The position numbers and the translations under genes were made by a program. A DNA stretch of 64,000 nt, taken from Nymphaea colorata (Eukaryota > Streptophyta > Magnoliopsida > Nymphaeales > Nymphaeaceae). The notes under the pieces are model-generated. The model was not told where the DNA came from and did not search any database. It saw nothing but the letters and a program-made list of their open reading frames with translations. Shown here piece by piece: positions 62,325 through 64,000 of this stretch (positions are counted from its first letter, which is position 1; each line of letters opens with the position of its first letter). The stretch lies in assembly GCF_008831285.2 (NCBI RefSeq), contig NC_045140.1:475528-539527 (forward strand), in the 5' to 3' direction.

Positions 62325-62598
62325 CTTCAAAGACCAGAGATTATGAATCCAGAACAAAAATTTTAAAACAGAAAGCAGAAGCAGATCATCAAGCTCACAT
62401 ATACTTTGGGCACATTTACCAGAAACTCACATATATTTGCAAAGCATAGATAAATGAACAAAGAGAAGTAAAACTAGGATTTTTGCTTGTCAAGCTCTGA
62501 AGAAGACATGCATGGCTCATATCCACCAAGTAAAAACATATCACTGTTTAAATATAAATTCCTTTATTTCCCATCTGGTTTAATATATGTAACGTTCA

Positions 62599-62791
62599 TG
62601 TTGAATTAGAAGACTTTAAGTTTCTAGGTGGTTCTTTGCAATATTTAATAGTTAGGAGTTCTCTTTAAACATTCCTCTATTATCGGTTGATGTAATTTGT
62701 AAATCTCTCTTCTACCCTAATCTCTTTATTATGGAGATTAGGGTTAGTAAATGAATTAACGATTCTCTCACTAAGACTGCCGGCTGTAACA
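62599..62791 (+). repeat. 5' LTR of the Copia element
   Basis: Begins TGTTGAATTAG and ends GGCTGTAACA, with the standard TG...CA ends (extended TGTT...AACA), followed immediately by the primer-binding site. Confidence 0.87.
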
Positions 62792-62808
62792 TGGTATCAG
62801 AGCTGGCA
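62792..62808 (+). other. Primer-binding site (initiator Met-tRNA)
   Basis: TGGTATCAGAGCTGGCA directly abuts the LTR. TGGTATCAGAGC is the classic plant Copia primer-binding sequence. Confidence 0.92.
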
Positions 62809-63062
62809 ATCTCCACCCTTCTCCGCCGGTGGCTGACGTGACTTTCCGGCGACCTCTTCTCCTCTTCTCTCTCCCATCTCTTCCCACTTCTTTTCTTCCT
62901 CTATCATTCCTTTCTCTCTTCTCTCTGCTGATCGGGAGATAGTGAAGCAGCGTGGAAGGGGAACCTAATCACACGTGAGAGGTATGTGTGATTAGGTCCC
63001 CAACGTGGATGTAGTGGAGCGTGAGCAACTGCGTGGGAGTTGCAGTGGAAAGTTGTAAGTCA

Positions 63063-63270
63063 GATCTAGGCTCATGGAAGAATAGCTGCACGTGGACCAT
63101 ATTATTATTCAAATCTGGGCTCGTGGAAGAGTAGCTACACGTGGACCATACTCTTATCAGATTTTTTTGGCTGACTATGGAAAAGTGGCTGCAAGTGGAG
63201 TAGCTGCACGTGGACCATACTCTTATCAGTTTTTTTTTTGGCTGACTGTGGAAAAGTGGCTGCAAGTTGG
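63063..63270 (+). repeat. Imperfect tandem repeats in the Copia leader
   Basis: TAGCTRCACGTGGACCATA occurs three times with TCTTATCAG and GGCTGACTRTGGAAAAGTGG blocks. A related GTGGACTG..TTTGAACAGCAAG phrase recurs up to about 63500. Confidence 0.8.
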
Positions 63271-63645
63271 GTATACTTTTATCATATTGAATGTCTTTCT
63301 TATCTAGTGGACTGATTTGAACAGCAAGGTTTTTTTTTCTTATATGCATGCGTGGATTATAGAAAGCAATGATATTGATATGAAACCTGCTACGTAGAAG
63401 TCTGGTGGACTGTTTTGAACAGCAAGTTCATATATTTTTGTTCATTTATTGATTGTTGTGATTCGTGGACTGATTTACGGAACAACAAGTTCATAGATAT
63501 TTTTTTAAGGACTGCTATTGATGCTGAAAAAAATTCTGCTGACTAAGTTTTCTCAAGTTGATTGTTGTGCGCTATACTCTTGATTTTATCAAAGTGCAAC
63601 CAGATTGTGCAACCAGATTAAGGTCACATTGTCCAGTCTTGCACT

Positions 63646-64000
63646 ATGGCTGATGAAGGCAAGACAGACATGCAGTATGAGCATAAGAACACAGGCAATC
63701 TCTTTTCTTATGGCTCTACTATAACGTTAGATGGATCTAACTATGAGATTTGGTCATGTGTGTTTATGATGTTTGTGATTGGACATCGGAAGGAGCATGT
63801 TATAGAAGAAGATGAGCCTGTGGTGAATAGTGGAAAATATAGTTCATGGAAAGAAGATAATAATATTGTCATGTCATGGACCATAAATAGTGTACAACCA
63901 CAAATTACTTTTACTATTGCATATTATACCTTTGCCAAACAAATGTGAGATTTTTTAAAAGAAACGTACTCTAATGACAAGAATGTTAGCAAGATCTTGC
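63646..64000 (+). pseudogene. Copia gag, broken by a nonsense codon
   Basis: Starts MADEGKTDMQYEHKNTG and includes LDGSNYEIWSCVFMMFVIG, the usual N-terminal gag motif (LDG-NY--W), then VMSWTINSVQPQI. At 63946-63948 TGA replaces what is normally a Trp codon, and the frame continues open with DFLKETYSNDKNVSKIL to the window edge. A single base change therefore truncates gag at 100 residues in this copy. Confidence 0.8.

Larger units (their letters stand above)
58859..62598 (-). repeat. Inverted segmental duplication, minus-strand copy (IPMS 3' end and flank)
   Basis: Reverse complement of 44295-47131 with high identity in both exons and flank. It has about 870 extra bases (about 59990-60855) and is cut at 62598/62599 by a Copia LTR. 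Relative to the plus copy the IPMS ends face each other (tail to tail). Confidence 0.9.
62599..64000 (+). mobile_element. Copia LTR retrotransposon, 5' part, runs off the window
   Basis: It has a 193-bp LTR, a primer-binding site complementary to initiator methionine tRNA, an untranslated leader of about 850 bp with internal repeats, and a gag frame. It is inserted in the duplicated IPMS intron; the other duplicate reads through the site without interruption. A likely 5-bp target duplication would be GTTCA (62594-62598), to be confirmed at the unseen right end. Confidence 0.88.

Noticed and set aside
1-64000. tRNA or rRNA genes
   Set aside because: No cloverleaf-type A/B box pair or rRNA-like sequence was recognised by eye; the only tRNA-related signal is the Copia primer-binding site. 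A tRNA scan was not possible.

Overview
This window is nuclear DNA from a flowering plant. The evidence is spliced plant gene families (a DUF936 protein, a mitochondrial-type glyoxalase II and a 12-exon plant 2-isopropylmalate synthase), long AT-rich introns, and a dense load of hAT, MITE and Copia remnants. I cannot place the species from the sequence. All exon joins come from GT/GC-AG signals, reading frame and family knowledge, not from transcripts.

Layout. (1) 2017-10607 (+): a four-exon DUF936 gene (775 aa). Its 4.8-kb third intron carries two adjoining fold-back elements. (2) 13306-27168 (-): an eight-exon glyoxalase II gene (322 aa, all metal-ligand motifs present). One intron is occupied by a 4.0-kb hAT element with a perfect 8-bp target duplication, and that element itself holds a nested MITE. 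(3) 27169-35482: a divergent intergenic region full of degenerate repeats. (4) 35483-45023 (+): a 12-exon 2-isopropylmalate synthase (IPMS) gene (568 aa) with the catalytic barrel and leucine-sensing domain but no recognisable plastid transit peptide. (5) 47413-53768: an unusual block. Four or five truncated copies of IPMS exon 1 each run into a GC-rich degenerate minisatellite, followed by an inverted GC-rich tract and a broken copy of glyoxalase II exon 1. (6) 53769-58858: AT-rich intergenic DNA with degenerate repeats. (7) 58859-62598 (-): an inverted copy of the IPMS 3' end, with the last two exons still open, cut at 62599 by a Copia retrotransposon that runs off the right edge.

Main inference. 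The IPMS locus has been duplicated several times, in tandem and inverted. The apparently complete gene at 35483 seems to have lost about 94 nt covering the ancestral start codon and the first 20 codons of the transit peptide. The dead exon-1 copies downstream still carry that segment. A second IPMS gene on the minus strand may continue beyond the right edge and could be the plastid-targeted copy. The glyoxalase II gene belongs to methylglyoxal detoxification and IPMS to leucine biosynthesis, so their proximity is probably not functional. However, 5' ends of both have been copied into the same GC-rich block, which is the most unusual structure here.
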